From Aeromonas enteropelogenes (lineage in GTDB: Bacteria > Pseudomonadota > Gammaproteobacteria > Enterobacterales > Aeromonadaceae): a stretch of 64,000 nt of DNA. The position numbers and the translations under genes are program-made. Of this stretch, positions 38,440 through 47,367 are shown piece after piece. The notes beneath the pieces are model-generated. The model saw only the letters and a list, made by a program, of their open reading frames with translations. It searched no databases and was not told the DNA's origin. The stretch spans positions 62,001 through 126,000 of the forward strand of contig NZ_CDCG01000044.1 of NCBI RefSeq assembly GCF_000819845.1, given 5' to 3'. Numbering within the stretch: position 1 is the stretch's first letter; each line of letters starts with the position of its first letter.

Positions 38440-38525
38440 GCGCCGTTCTGGTGCGCCCGCCATGACCTGCCCTGTCACGGGGCGGTCGAGGGCTGGATGG
38501 CGCATCTCGTGCGCCAACTTGGTGC
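38440..38525 (+). promoter_or_regulatory. Two NtrC-type binding sites upstream of amtB
   Basis: GCGCCGTTCTGGTGC at 38440-38454 and GCGCCAACTTGGTGC at 38511-38525 both fit the NtrC pattern GCRCCA-N3-TGGTGC; the first has one mismatch (G for A at base 6). Their centres are 71 bp apart. The second lies about 53 bp upstream of a sigma-54 type promoter, a usual enhancer distance. Confidence 0.72.
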
Positions 38526-38577
38526 GTCAAGTGCTAGGTTGTAAGTTAATCACTTGATTTTATTGGGTTTTAATTTT

Positions 38578-38593
38578 TGGCTCACTTTATGCT
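38578..38593 (+). promoter_or_regulatory. Sigma-54 type promoter for amtB
   Basis: TGGCTCACTTTATGCT matches the -24/-12 pattern TGGC-N8-TGC with GG (38579-38580) and GC (38591-38592) at the required 10-nt spacing. It predicts a start near 38604 and a leader of about 180 nt before amtB. Together with the NtrC sites it predicts induction under nitrogen limitation. Confidence 0.68.
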
Positions 38594-38782
38594 TTTTATC
38601 TGTCAGGTGGTGTCTGCGGCCATCGGTGACAGCAGTCATGATGGCGCTCCTGTGCAGACCCCTCCCCGTGCCGGGCACGGGCGTGATTTTGGCAAGCCGT
38701 GAACAGTGCTGCGGCCGCCACGGATTCAATCAAGGAAACGGAGCCGGTCATGGACCGGCACGACAGGGAAGGAGAGTGCTCT

Positions 38783-40198
38783 ATGGTCAAAAAATGGATG
38801 ATGGCGGGTTTGCCAATACTGTCTGCCTTGCTGGTTACCCCAAGTTGGGCCGAAGAGGTCGCTCAGGTGCAGGCTGCGGCCACTATCACCATCAACAAGG
38901 GGGACAATACCTGGATGCTGCTGTCGGCAGCGCTGGTGATCCTGATGTCGATCCCCGGTCTGGCGCTCTTCTACGGCGGCCTGGTTCGCGCCAAGAACAT
39001 GCTGAGCGTATTGATGCAGGTATTCACTCTGTTTGCCCTCATCTGCGTGCTGTGGGTGATATACGGTTATTCGCTGGCCTTCACCGAAGGAGGCAGCTTC
39101 TACGGATCCTTCAGCAAGGTGCTGCTCGCGGGGGTCACGCCTGATTCTATCGCCGCCACCTTCAGCAAGGGGGTCGGCATCAGCGAATTCATCTACGTGG
39201 TGTTCCAGGGGGCATTTGCCGCCATCACCTGCGGCCTGATCGTGGGAGCCTTTGCCGAGCGCATCAAGTTCTCCGCCGTGCTGCTGTTTTCGGTGATCTG
39301 GTTTACCTTCGCCTATATCCCGCTGGCCCACATGGTGTGGTACTGGGCGGGCCCCGATGCCTACACGGACGCCGCCGCAGCTGATGCTGCAAACGCCACC
39401 GCGGGCTATCTGTTCCAGCATGGGGCCCTCGACTTTGCCGGTGGCACAGTGGTGCATATCAACGCCGCCGTGGCCGGTCTGGTCGGCGCCTATCTGGTGG
39501 GTAAACGCCTGGGTTACGGTCGCGATCCCATGACTCCCCACAGCCTCACCATGACCATGATCGGGGCCTCCCTGCTCTGGTTTGGCTGGTTCGGTTTCAA
39601 CGCGGGGTCGGCTCTGGAGGCCAATGGCACGGCGGCGCTGGCCTTCGTGAACACCTGGGTGGCCCCAGCGGGTGCGGCCCTTTCCTGGACCTTGGCCGAG
39701 TGGGTGATGAAGGGACGTCCTTCCCTGCTGGGCGCCGCTTCCGGTGCCGTCTCCGGTCTGGTGGTGATCACGCCGGCGGCCGGTTTCGTCGGGGTCGGTG
39801 GCGGTCTGGTGATGGGCCTCATAAGTGGCGTAGCCGGCCTGTGGGGGGTGCACGGTCTCAAGCGCTGGCTGGGCGCTGACGACAGCCTGGACGTGTTCGG
39901 GGTGCACGGGGTGTGCGGCATCCTGGGGGCCCTGCTGACCGGTGTCTTTGCCAGCCCGGACCTGGGCGGTACCGGGGTGTGGGACTATGTCTCCAACCAG
40001 GTGGCCGATGGTTACTCCATCCTGGCCCAGGTGAAGGTTCAGGCCATCGGGGTGGGGGTCACCATCCTCTGGTCCGGCGCCGTGGCTGCGGTGGCCTACA
40101 AGGTGATCGACATGGTGATCGGATTGCGGGTGAAGGACGATGCAGAGCGGGAGGGGCTGGATGTCACCACCCACGGCGAGAAGGCCTACAGCATGTGA
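38783..40198 (+). CDS. amtB: Ammonium transporter AmtB
   Basis: 471 residues from ATG 38783. Signal sequence (about residues 1-22, VTPSWA-EE), then eleven membrane helices. Amt signatures: GLALFYGGLVRAKNMLSVL, FAYIPLAHMVWYWAG, the first pore histidine in VHINAAVAGLVGAY, the second in FGVHGVCGILGALL, and DFAGGTVVHI. It imports ammonium, gated by the PII protein GlnK. glnK does not flank it here, unlike the glnK-amtB pair in many bacteria. NtrC and sigma-54 type sites lie upstream. Confidence 0.97.
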   Translation: MVKKWMMAGLPILSALLVTPSWAEEVAQVQAAATITINKGDNTWMLLSAALVILMSIPGLALFYGGLVRAKNMLSVLMQVFTLFALICVLWVIYGYSLAFTEGGSFYGSFSKVLLAGVTPDSIAATFSKGVGISEFIYVVFQGAFAAITCGLIVGAFAERIKFSAVLLFSVIWFTFAYIPLAHMVWYWAGPDAYTDAAAADAANATAGYLFQHGALDFAGGTVVHINAAVAGLVGAYLVGKRLGYGRDPMTPHSLTMTMIGASLLWFGWFGFNAGSALEANGTAALAFVNTWVAPAGAALSWTLAEWVMKGRPSLLGAASGAVSGLVVITPAAGFVGVGGGLVMGLISGVAGLWGVHGLKRWLGADDSLDVFGVHGVCGILGALLTGVFASPDLGGTGVWDYVSNQVADGYSILAQVKVQAIGVGVTILWSGAVAAVAYKVIDMVIGLRVKDDAEREGLDVTTHGEKAYSM

Positions 40199-40218
40199 TC
40201 CTGGTTATGCCAGAACAC

Positions 40219-40247
40219 AAAAAACCGCCGGGAGACCGGCGGTTTTT
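40219..40247. terminator. Bidirectional terminator between amtB and slyB
   Basis: AAAACCGCCGG / CCGGCGGTTTTT with loop GAGA, 20 bp after the amtB stop and 28 bp past the slyB end. Confidence 0.9.
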
Positions 40248-40274
40248 CATTGTTATCGAGAGAGGGGGAGCTGC

Positions 40275-40742
40275 TTAGTTGACCACGGCGACGTTGATGG
40301 TGCCGTTGCCCTGGGTCATGCGAACCCGGGCGCCCGGGACGAAGGTCGGGCTGGCTTTCTGGACCACCACGATGGATTCCCCGGTCTCTTTCTTGATCTC
40401 GAGCTCGACGCCATCAACCTGGTTGAACTTGTCTCCGGCGGCCTTGCCTGCGGCTGCACCGGCGATGGCGCCCCCGGCTGCAGCCAGGTCACGGCCGGTA
40501 CCGCCGCCAATGGTGCTGCCCAGCAGGCCGCCGACCACGGCGCCACCTATGGTGCCGAGCAGGGCGTTCTCTTCGGCCTGGATCTTGACCGGGCGGGTCG
40601 AGATGATGGTGCCGTAGCTGACGGTTTGTACCTGTTTGGCGCGATCCTTGGTGTAGACATCGCCGGAGTAAACATCGCTATTGGCGCAGCCAGTGATGGT
40701 GGTGGCGGCAAGCATGGCAATGATGGTCATACGTTTAAACAT
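40275..40742 (-). CDS. slyB: SlyB/Pcp-type outer membrane lipoprotein
   Basis: 155 residues from ATG 40742, preceded by GGAGAACCACC. Lipoprotein signal with C19 (TTITGCANS). Centre: glycine-zipper hairpin (LLGTIGGAVVGGLLGSTIGG, then AAAGGAIAGAAAGKAAG). C-terminus: GARVRMTQGNGTINV. This is the SlyB/Pal-cross-reacting lipoprotein family, in which SlyB is PhoPQ-induced and stabilises outer membrane proteins. No PhoP box was looked for beyond inspection. Confidence 0.93.
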   Translation of the reverse strand: MFKRMTIIAMLAATTITGCANSDVYSGDVYTKDRAKQVQTVSYGTIISTRPVKIQAEENALLGTIGGAVVGGLLGSTIGGGTGRDLAAAGGAIAGAAAGKAAGDKFNQVDGVELEIKKETGESIVVVQKASPTFVPGARVRMTQGNGTINVAVVN

Positions 40743-40840
40743 GGTGGTTCTCCTGCACTGCACACAATTTGAACAATCTGGTTGGTGAGTCGCACTCTAC
40801 TCCAACCCGGTTGCACATGAAATTGGCAAAATGTAACCAA

Positions 40841-41338
40841 TTATGTGTCCTGAGGGTGGCTTTGTCCTTGAATCCAGCCTGTACCAGAGAGTTTTTTCGC
40901 CAGCACCAGACGATCTTCTCCCGGGCCGAAGTAGCCTGCGACTTCCTCCATCAACTGGTAGCCGAGGCGGTAGTAGAGACGCTGGGCCGGGTTGGCGGGA
41001 TCGACGGTGAGGCGCAGCTCGTCGACGTTCAGGGCGCGCTGGTTGACCTCCATCTGGCGCATCATCCGCTCGGCCAGACCGAATCCGCGTGCCTCTGGCA
41101 GCACCGCCAGCGACAGCACCCAGCCTTGCGCGCGATCCTGGCCAAATCCCCCCAGCACATAGCCCACCAGATGCCCTTCATGCTCTGCCACCAGCAGCAG
41201 CTGTGGCCACAGATCCATGGCCTGGCGGAAGAAAAAGGCCGGATAGAGATCCTCGCCAAAGACCTTGGCATCGATCTGCCAGATCCCGTGCATGTCGGCA
41301 TGGGTGGCGGTGCGCAAAACGGGCGGGGTGTGGTGCAT
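40841..41338 (-). CDS. GNAT family N-acetyltransferase
   Basis: 165 residues from ATG 41338, with GGAGTCCTG upstream. Motif A is VLSLAVLPEARGFGLAERMMRQ (acetyl-CoA loop R-G-x-G-L-A), followed by ELRLTVDPANPAQRLYYRLGY and a C-terminal MEEVAGYFGPGEDRLVLAKKL, which resembles RimI-like Nα-acetyltransferases (YxGxGxDxxxM-type end). The substrate is unknown. The longer open frame upstream (to 41698) overlaps ygbA out of frame and is not coding. Confidence 0.87.
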   Translation of the reverse strand: MHHTPPVLRTATHADMHGIWQIDAKVFGEDLYPAFFFRQAMDLWPQLLLVAEHEGHLVGYVLGGFGQDRAQGWVLSLAVLPEARGFGLAERMMRQMEVNQRALNVDELRLTVDPANPAQRLYYRLGYQLMEEVAGYFGPGEDRLVLAKKLSGTGWIQGQSHPQDT

Positions 41339-41439
41339 CAGGACTCCATGGTTGCAGCAGTTCGCCGTTGAGCGGGAGGTCAACGGCAATAAAGGAGTCA
41401 TAGGGTACTGGCCATCCCTTGCCCGATGCAAGGGGGCAT

Positions 41440-41844
41440 TCAGGGGGGCAGCGGGCGACTGTGGGGCAGTTTGGGGGCCTTGCGCAAGCGGTCGAGCAGG
41501 TGGCGCAGGGTTAGCCAGGGGTGATGCCACAACATGCGCGGGCCGCTCCATTTCATGACCTGGAGGATCTGCTTGCGCATCGCGGAGGCGTAACAGTGAA
41601 TGCTGCAGTTGGCGCAGGTCGGTTTGTGATCGTGGCCATAGCGACAGCGATTGAGCCTTTGGTAGGCAAAATCCCTGAGCTGGTGGCAGCGTTGGCAATG
41701 GGGATCCTGGTGATGATGCTGGCAGTAGAGGCGGATCATGGCGCTGACCGTCTTTTGCTCGCGCATCAGTCTGGGGTGGTCACTCGTCTCGCTGTGGGTA
41801 GCAGCGTGTGAGCCCCCGGCTGGGCTGGCATGATGACTTTTCAT
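41440..41844 (-). CDS. ygbA: YgbA-type nitrosative-stress protein
   Basis: 134 residues from ATG 41844 (AGGAAA about nine bases upstream); ATG 41853 adds three residues. A basic, Cys/His-rich protein: IRLYCQHHHQDPHCQRC, LNRCRYGHDHKPTCANC followed by SIHCYA, and SGPRMLWHHPWLTLRHLLD. This is the E. coli YgbA ('nitrous oxide-stimulated promoter') family, NsrR-regulated and linked to recovery from nitric oxide. Cys clusters suggest metal binding. No NsrR site was identified by eye. Confidence 0.88.
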   Translation of the reverse strand: MKSHHASPAGGSHAATHSETSDHPRLMREQKTVSAMIRLYCQHHHQDPHCQRCHQLRDFAYQRLNRCRYGHDHKPTCANCSIHCYASAMRKQILQVMKWSGPRMLWHHPWLTLRHLLDRLRKAPKLPHSRPLPP

Positions 41845-41902
41845 GAGCGCCATTTTCCTGACCCGCCCGCCGAGGGTGTTGATACAGGTCAAAAGGGGGG
41901 GC

Positions 41903-41928
41903 AAAAAAACAGGGCCCGTGGGCCCTGT
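41903..41928 (-). terminator. Rho-independent terminator of the aminopeptidase gene
   Basis: Minus strand ACAGGGCCC / GGGCCCTGT followed by seven Ts, just after the stop. Confidence 0.9.
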
Positions 41929-41932
41929 GTCA

Positions 41933-43735
41933 TCAGATGAGGCTGGTTGCCTGCTCAAGCCAGGCGAGATCGTCCCCGTCGAGCAGCGGGCTCAGGCGGC
42001 GGAACACCTCGGCATGGTATTCGTTGATCCAGCGGAACTCGTCCTGGCTCAGCAGGCTGCGATCGATGAGGCGGATATCGAACGGCACATAGGTCAGGCG
42101 CTCGAAGCCCAGCATCGGCAGCTCGCCGACCTGCTCCTGCTCGGTCACCACCACCAGATTCTCACAGCGGATGCCGAAGGCATCTTCCCGGTAGTAACCC
42201 GGTTCGTTGGAGAGCACCATGCCCGGTTGCAGGGGGACCATGCTCCCTTTTGGAGAGATGCGCTGCGGACCTTCGTGCACGCTGAGGAAGTGGCCGACCC
42301 CGTGACCGGTACCATGGTCATAGTTGTAGCCGGCTTGCCACAGCGGCATGCGGGCCAGCACGTCGAGCTGGATACCGGCGGTGCCGCGCGGGAAGCGGGC
42401 CTGATCCAGGGCGATGTGGCCCTGCAGCACCCGGGTGAACATGGCCTTATGTTCGTCGGTCACCTCGCCCACCTTGATGGTGCGGGTGATATCGGTGGTG
42501 CCGTCCAGATACTGACCGCCGGAGTCCACCAGATAGAGGCTGTCCTGACCGAAGGGGCGCGGTGTGCCGTTGCCATGGTGGTAGTGGCACATGGCGGCGT
42601 TGGGGCCCAGCGCCGAGATGGTATCGAAGCTCGGCTCGATATAGTGTTCCTGCTCGCGGCGGAAGGCTTCCAGCTGGTCGGCCAGGGTGCCTTCGTCCAT
42701 GCCCTCGAAGGAGCCTGCGGCGATCTGCCGATCCAGCCAGGCGAGGAAGCGGGTCACGGCCACGCCGTCGCGCAGGTGGGCGGCGCGCATGCCCGCCAGC
42801 TCCACCTCGTTCTTGCAGGCTTTCGGCAGCATGGTGGGGTCCTGGCCGGCCACCAGGATGGCGCCCGCCTCTTCCATCACCAGCTGGGTCCAGGCATTGG
42901 CGCTGTCCGGGTCGGCCAGCACCTTCTGCTGATCCTCACCGATGCGTACCAGCACGTCACCCAGCTTGTCGATGGGGTAGACGGAGACGTCCTGACCCAC
43001 GTGCTGGCTGAAGGCGAAGCAGTCGATCTTGTCGGTATCGACGAAGAAATCCACAGTGGTGTTGGCGTACAGCACCGCAAAGCCCAGCACCACCGGCAAG
43101 CGCTCGATGTCGCGGCCACGCAGGTTGAGCAGCCAGTTGATGGGCTCGGCCTGGGTCAGCAGCACCGCATCCAGACCGCGCTTGCGCAGATCCGCCGCCA
43201 GCAGCTCACGCTTGGACTGGCTGGATTGGCCGGCCAGCTCCTCGCTGTAGAGAATGACCGGGCTCTTGGTCGGCGCGGGGCGATCGGTCCAGTGCAGGTC
43301 GATGGGGTTTTGCTCGACGCGCACCAGCTCGATGCCGCGCTCGGCCAGCAGCGCCTTGGCTTGCTTGTACCAGGTCAGGCTGTGCAGACGGGCGTCGAAA
43401 CCGACCCGGGCGCCGGACGGCAGCTGTTCGGCCAGCCACTGCACGTGGGGGTTGTCATTCAGGTGAAGAAACTCGAACAGCTCGGCAGGGGTCTGCATGC
43501 GGGCCTGCACCGTATAGCGGCCATCGACAAACAGGGCGGCGCGCTGGGCCATGATGATGGCGACGCCGGCGGAACCGTTGAAACCCGTGATCCAGTCCAG
43601 TCGCTCGGCGTAGGCGGGGATGTACTCACCCAGGTGCTCATCATCGTGGGGGATGATAAAGGCGTCCAGCTCCTGCATGGCCAGCTCGGCCCTGACCTGG
43701 GCGACGCGGGTTTCAATCAACTCGAAATTATTCAT
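41933..43735 (-). CDS. Aminopeptidase P family protein (M24B, Xaa-Pro)
   Basis: 600 residues from ATG 43735. Two creatinase-N-like domains (about 5-300) and a C-terminal M24 'pita-bread' domain. Metal ligands visible: two Asp in LVDSGGQYLDGTTDITRT, His in GHGVGHFLSVHEGP, Glu in LSNEPGYY and Glu in CENLVVV. The three-domain length is that of the eukaryote-like APP1/XPNPEP1 type rather than E. coli PepP (about 440). It removes N-terminal residues before proline. It follows the GntR gene on the same strand, 32 bp downstream. Confidence 0.95.
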   Translation of the reverse strand: MNNFELIETRVAQVRAELAMQELDAFIIPHDDEHLGEYIPAYAERLDWITGFNGSAGVAIIMAQRAALFVDGRYTVQARMQTPAELFEFLHLNDNPHVQWLAEQLPSGARVGFDARLHSLTWYKQAKALLAERGIELVRVEQNPIDLHWTDRPAPTKSPVILYSEELAGQSSQSKRELLAADLRKRGLDAVLLTQAEPINWLLNLRGRDIERLPVVLGFAVLYANTTVDFFVDTDKIDCFAFSQHVGQDVSVYPIDKLGDVLVRIGEDQQKVLADPDSANAWTQLVMEEAGAILVAGQDPTMLPKACKNEVELAGMRAAHLRDGVAVTRFLAWLDRQIAAGSFEGMDEGTLADQLEAFRREQEHYIEPSFDTISALGPNAAMCHYHHGNGTPRPFGQDSLYLVDSGGQYLDGTTDITRTIKVGEVTDEHKAMFTRVLQGHIALDQARFPRGTAGIQLDVLARMPLWQAGYNYDHGTGHGVGHFLSVHEGPQRISPKGSMVPLQPGMVLSNEPGYYREDAFGIRCENLVVVTEQEQVGELPMLGFERLTYVPFDIRLIDRSLLSQDEFRWINEYHAEVFRRLSPLLDGDDLAWLEQATSLI

Positions 43736-43767
43736 ATCGTTATGCCAGATGGTTGCTATATGAGTGT

Positions 43768-44433
43768 TCAGTTGTTGTGGCTGCTGTCCAGGATCCGCTT
43801 GATCGACTGGCCTGCGGCCTCGATATGCTGCTTGAGCAGCACCACCGCCTCGTGCTTGCGCCGGGCGCGGCACAGCTCCAGCAGCTGGGCGTGTTCACGC
43901 TCCGCCTTGTCCACGCCATCGCTGGCAAACAGCAGCTCGAAGCGGACATAACGGTCACAGCTCAGGTTGATCTGGGCGATGAGATCCAGTGCCTGGGGGC
44001 GGCCGGCAGCCTGATAGAGGGTGGCGTGAAAGCTGTGGTTCAACTCGGCCCAGTGTTCGATCTGGGTGCCTGACTCCAGGGCGTGATCGAACTGGGCTAG
44101 GATCGCCTCCGCTTGTGCGAAGGTGGCTTCGGTCATCTTGTCGACGGCATGAAACAGGGTATCGGCTTCCAGCAACGCTCGCAAATAAAACAGTTCCTCG
44201 ATGGCCGAGGTGTCCAGCATGGTGACCACGGCACCGCGATGGGCTTCGAACTTCACCAGCCCCTGGGCCTCCAGCTGCATCAGGGCTTCCCGCACCGGGA
44301 TGCGGCTCACCGCCAGCTCCTTGGCGATGGCATCCTGGCGCAAGGGGGCGCCGGCGGGAATTTCCCCACGGAGGATCCGGCCACGGAGGTTTTCCATCAC
44401 CATCTGGGTTCGGGTCTTGTAGGGTGGGGTCAT
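43768..44433 (-). CDS. GntR-family transcriptional regulator (FCD/FadR subfamily)
   Basis: 221 residues from ATG 44433. N-terminal winged helix (about 10-75: ILRGEIPAGAPLRQDAIAKEL, VSRIPVREALMQLEAQGLV) and C-terminal FCD domain with metal ligands expected from LNHSFHATLYQAAG and EHAQLLEL. It is 32 bp upstream of the aminopeptidase P gene and likely controls the pair. The AT-rich dyad ATTGTATATTGTATAA at 44461-44476, just upstream of the start, could be its operator. Confidence 0.9.
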   Translation of the reverse strand: MTPPYKTRTQMVMENLRGRILRGEIPAGAPLRQDAIAKELAVSRIPVREALMQLEAQGLVKFEAHRGAVVTMLDTSAIEELFYLRALLEADTLFHAVDKMTEATFAQAEAILAQFDHALESGTQIEHWAELNHSFHATLYQAAGRPQALDLIAQINLSCDRYVRFELLFASDGVDKAEREHAQLLELCRARRKHEAVVLLKQHIEAAGQSIKRILDSSHNN

Positions 44434-44566
44434 GGCAGGGTCACGATAGCGCGTTACGAAATTGTATATTGTATAAAGTTTGGCTGAATCTACCCCGTTG
44501 GGGCGAGCAAGGCAAGGTTTACGGGCGTCCAGCCCAATGCCAGCAGCGTTCGGAGCTTGTGTAAAA

Positions 44567-44600
44567 AACAAAAATGCCGGTCAGCAAGGCTGACCGGCAT
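44567..44600 (-). terminator. Rho-independent terminator of pckA
   Basis: Minus strand ATGCCGGTCAGC / GCTGACCGGCAT with loop CTT, then TTTTGTTTTTTAC, 23 bases after the pckA stop. Confidence 0.92.
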
Positions 44601-44623
44601 GATTCACTCGTCGCGAGGAGTTA

Positions 44624-46248
44624 TTACAGCTGCGGACCTGCCGCCACCAGGCGCTTGCCCTCGTCGTTGTCAGTGAAGCGCTCGAAGTTCTTGATAAAGC
44701 GCTGGGCCAGATCCTGAGCCTTGGCATCCCACTCGGCCTTGTCGGCGTAAGTGTCGCGCGGGTCGAGGATCGCCGGGTTCACGTCGTGCAGCTCGGTCGG
44801 CACTTCCAGGTTGAAGATCGGCAGCACCTTGGTCGGCGCCTTCTCGATGGAGCCATCCAGGATGGCGTCGATGATGGCGCGGGTGTCCTTGATGGAGATG
44901 CGCTTGCCGGTACCGTTCCAGCCGGTGTTGACCAGGTAGGCCTCGGCGCCCGCCGCTTCCATCCGCTTCACCAGCTCCTGGCCGTACTTGGTCGGGTGCA
45001 GGGAGAGGAAGGCCGCGCCAAAGCAGGAGGAGAAGGTCGGAGTCGGCTCTGTGATGCCGCGCTCGGTACCGCCAGCTTGGCGGTGAAGCCTGACAGGAAG
45101 TGGTACTTGGTCTGCTCCTTGGTCAGCTTGGCGACCGGCGGCAGCACACCGAAAGCATCGGCGGTCAGGAAGATCACCTTGGTGGCATGACCCGCCTTGG
45201 AGACCGGCTTGACGATGTTTTCGATGTGGTAGATGGGGTAGGAGACGCGGGTGTTCTCGGTACGGGAGCCATCGTCGAAGTCGATGGTGCCGTCGGCGGC
45301 CACGGTCACGTTCTCCAGCAGCGCATCGCGGCGGATGGCGTGGTAGATGTCCGGCTCGGCCTCTTCGGAGAGCTTGATGGTCTTGGCGTAGCAGCCCCCT
45401 TCGAAGTTGAACACGCCGTGGTCGTCCCAGCCGTGCTCGTCGTCACCGATCAGCTGGCGCTTGGGATCGGTGGAGAGGGTGGTTTTGCCGGTGCCGGAGA
45501 GGCCGAAGAAGATGGCCACGTCGCCGTCCTGACCCACGTTGGCGGAGCAGTGCATGGAGGCGATGCCGCGTAGGGGCAGGAAGTAGTTCATCATGGAGAA
45601 CATGCCCTTCTTCATCTCGCCACCGTACCAGGTGCCGCCGATGAGTTGCATCTTCTCGGTCATGTTGAAGGCGACGAAGTTCTCGGAGTTGAGGCCCTGC
45701 TCCTTCCAGTTCGGGTTGGTGCACTTGGCACCGTTCATCACCACGAAGTCCGGCTTGAAGGTCTTGAGCTCTTCTTCGCTCGGGCGGATGAACATGTTCT
45801 TCACGAAGTGTGCCTGCCAGGCCACCTCGGTGATGATGCGCACGGCCAGGCGGGTGTCCGGGTTGGCGCCGCAGAAGCCGTCGACCACGAACAGGCGCTT
45901 GCCGGAGAGCTGTTTGGTTACCAGGGATTTCAGATGTGACCACACTTCCGGGGTGATGGCCTTGTTATCGTTCTTGCCTTGGTCAGACCACCACACAGTA
46001 TCCTGGGTAGTTGCGTCTTTGACGATATATTTATCTTTCGGGGAGCGGCCGGTGAAGATACCGGTGTTGACGTTGACGGCGCCCAGCTCGGTCACTACGC
46101 CGCGCTCGAATCCTTCCAGGTCGGGGCGAGTCTCTTCTTCGAACAGCTGCTCGTAAGAGGGGTTGCGTACAATTTCCTGGCTGTTTTTGATGCCGTACTG
46201 GTCCAGACCTAATTGTTGGGCCAGGGTGGGTTCTGCCACGATTGTCAT
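44624..46248 (-). pseudogene. pckA: Phosphoenolpyruvate carboxykinase (ATP), interrupted by a one-base frameshift
   Basis: Residues from ATG 46248 match ATP-type PckA up to [10 protein letters not shown] (P-loop [13 protein letters not shown], substrate site [11 protein letters not shown]). After that the frame reads [10 protein letters not shown] and stops at 44968. The expected continuation [13 protein letters not shown] is present one base out of phase and runs to the normal end at 44624. Minus-strand GCGGTACCGAG at about 45063-45073 should be GCGGGTACCGAG, so one G is missing. With that base the product would be 541 residues, the normal length. Either a real null mutation or a sequencing error in a G-run. 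The intact enzyme makes PEP from oxaloacetate in gluconeogenesis. Confidence 0.93.
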
Positions 46249-46370
46249 TGTATTCTCCTGGGGTCAGAGGTTGTAGGGTTCTATCTGGCGTCCATCCTAT
46301 CACTTAGGTGGTAGAGTTTAGCGATCGCCATCAAACTTTATAAAATAGGGTATTTTTTTGTTATTAAAGT

Positions 46371-46396
46371 TAAAGGCGGGTTTTGCCCGCCTTTAA
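46371..46396 (-). terminator. Hairpin downstream of hslO
   Basis: TTAAAGGCGGG / CCCGCCTTTAA around AAAA; strong stem but only a short T-run, adjacent to the hslO stop. Confidence 0.65.
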
Positions 46397-47284
46397 TTAG
46401 TGTAACTTGTTTGCATCATTGCCGGGAGCCCTGCTGAACAGGGTTTCGACGTCGATCCCATTAAATTGGTACTGGGCGCCGCAGTAATCACAGTGCATGT
46501 CGATCTTGCCGAGCTCCTGCACCATATCCATCACCTCTTCCTTCTCGATCTGCAGCAGAGCCCCTTCGCAACGCTCGCGGGAGCAGGTGCAGCGGAACTC
46601 GACCGCCTGCGGATCGAATACCCGCACCTTGTCCTGGTGGTAGAGGCGGTAGAGGATCTCTTCTGCTTCCAGACCGAACAGCTCTTCATCCTTGATGGTG
46701 CTGGTGAGCTGGGTCAGGTGGTCAAAGTCATTGCTGTGATCCTCGCTCTGGGCGGGCAGCTCCTGCAGCATGATGCCGGCCGCGCGCGGGGCACCTTCAT
46801 GGTAACCGGTGCGGATCCACAGCTTGGTCGCCAGCTGTTCGGATTGGGCGAAGTAGTGCTCCAGGCAACCGGCCAGGGTGTCGGCGTCCAGCGCAATGAT
46901 GCCCTGATAGCGCTCGCCCTGCTCCGGGGTGATGGTGATCACCAGCTGGCCGTTGCCGATCAGGCTCTGCAGCTTGTCGTCGTTTGGCAGCTCGCCCTCG
47001 TAGCGGGCCACGCCACGCAACTGCTGATTGTTGTCGCCGTTGATGACGGCCAGACGGACCGGGCCGTCCCCCTGCAGTTGCACCGTGATGGAGCCTTCGA
47101 ACTTGAGGGTGGCGGTCAGCAGGCTGGTGGCCACCAGCAGCTCACCCAGCAGCTTTTGTACCTGCACCGGGTAGTTCTGGGCTTCCACCACATGGCGATA
47201 GGTGTGATCCAGCTGGACCAGCTCGCCACGTACTTCGTACTCTTCAAACAGATAGCGATACAGCAGATCTTGGTTGCTCATCAT
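46397..47284 (-). CDS. hslO: Redox-regulated chaperone Hsp33
   Basis: 295 residues from ATG 47284 (a second ATG follows at 47281; AGGAA upstream). The redox zinc site is complete: C-T-C in FRCTCSRERC near residue 235 and CDYC near residue 268. The N-terminal fold begins LLYRYLFEEYEVRGELVQL. Hsp33 is a holdase activated by oxidation and unfolding. It is downstream of hslR, which encodes the ribosome-rescue protein Hsp15, as in E. coli. Confidence 0.97.
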   Translation of the reverse strand: MMSNQDLLYRYLFEEYEVRGELVQLDHTYRHVVEAQNYPVQVQKLLGELLVATSLLTATLKFEGSITVQLQGDGPVRLAVINGDNNQQLRGVARYEGELPNDDKLQSLIGNGQLVITITPEQGERYQGIIALDADTLAGCLEHYFAQSEQLATKLWIRTGYHEGAPRAAGIMLQELPAQSEDHSNDFDHLTQLTSTIKDEELFGLEAEEILYRLYHQDKVRVFDPQAVEFRCTCSRERCEGALLQIEKEEVMDMVQELGKIDMHCDYCGAQYQFNGIDVETLFSRAPGNDANKLH

Positions 47285-47367
47285 GTATTCCTGGGTTGTT
47301 CGGTGAGGTAAATCGGTCGGGTTGGCTCCTGCCTCGCGGTGGCCAGCCCGTCGTTAAATGGGTCGGG

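Larger units (their letters stand above)
38162..38782. other. Intergenic region between hxlR and amtB, containing the amtB control region
   Basis: 621 bases. The last 350 hold NtrC- and sigma-54-type sites listed separately. A 92-codon minus-strand frame (38252-38530) covers the NtrC-like sites and lacks a good ribosome site, so it is not called. No other gene is supported. Confidence 0.6.

Noticed and set aside
38252..38530. 92-codon minus-strand frame upstream of amtB
   Set aside because: It covers the NtrC-like sites, has no ribosome site and its first half is low-complexity Arg/Pro; the stretch SVITRNDLAAIWQENGRDP looks protein-like, so a degraded gene cannot be fully excluded.
38642..38656. 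Second sigma-54 type promoter TGGCGCTCCTGTGC upstream of amtB
   Set aside because: GG to GC spacing is 9 instead of 10 nt; the site at 38578 fits better.
38726..40174. A 482-codon minus-strand frame opposite amtB
   Set aside because: amtB is unmistakable on the plus strand; the antisense translation is His/Gln/Gly-rich without any motif.
41843..43951. A 702-codon plus-strand frame opposite the aminopeptidase P gene
   Set aside because: The minus strand carries complete M24 metal ligands; the plus-strand frame only mirrors its codon bias.
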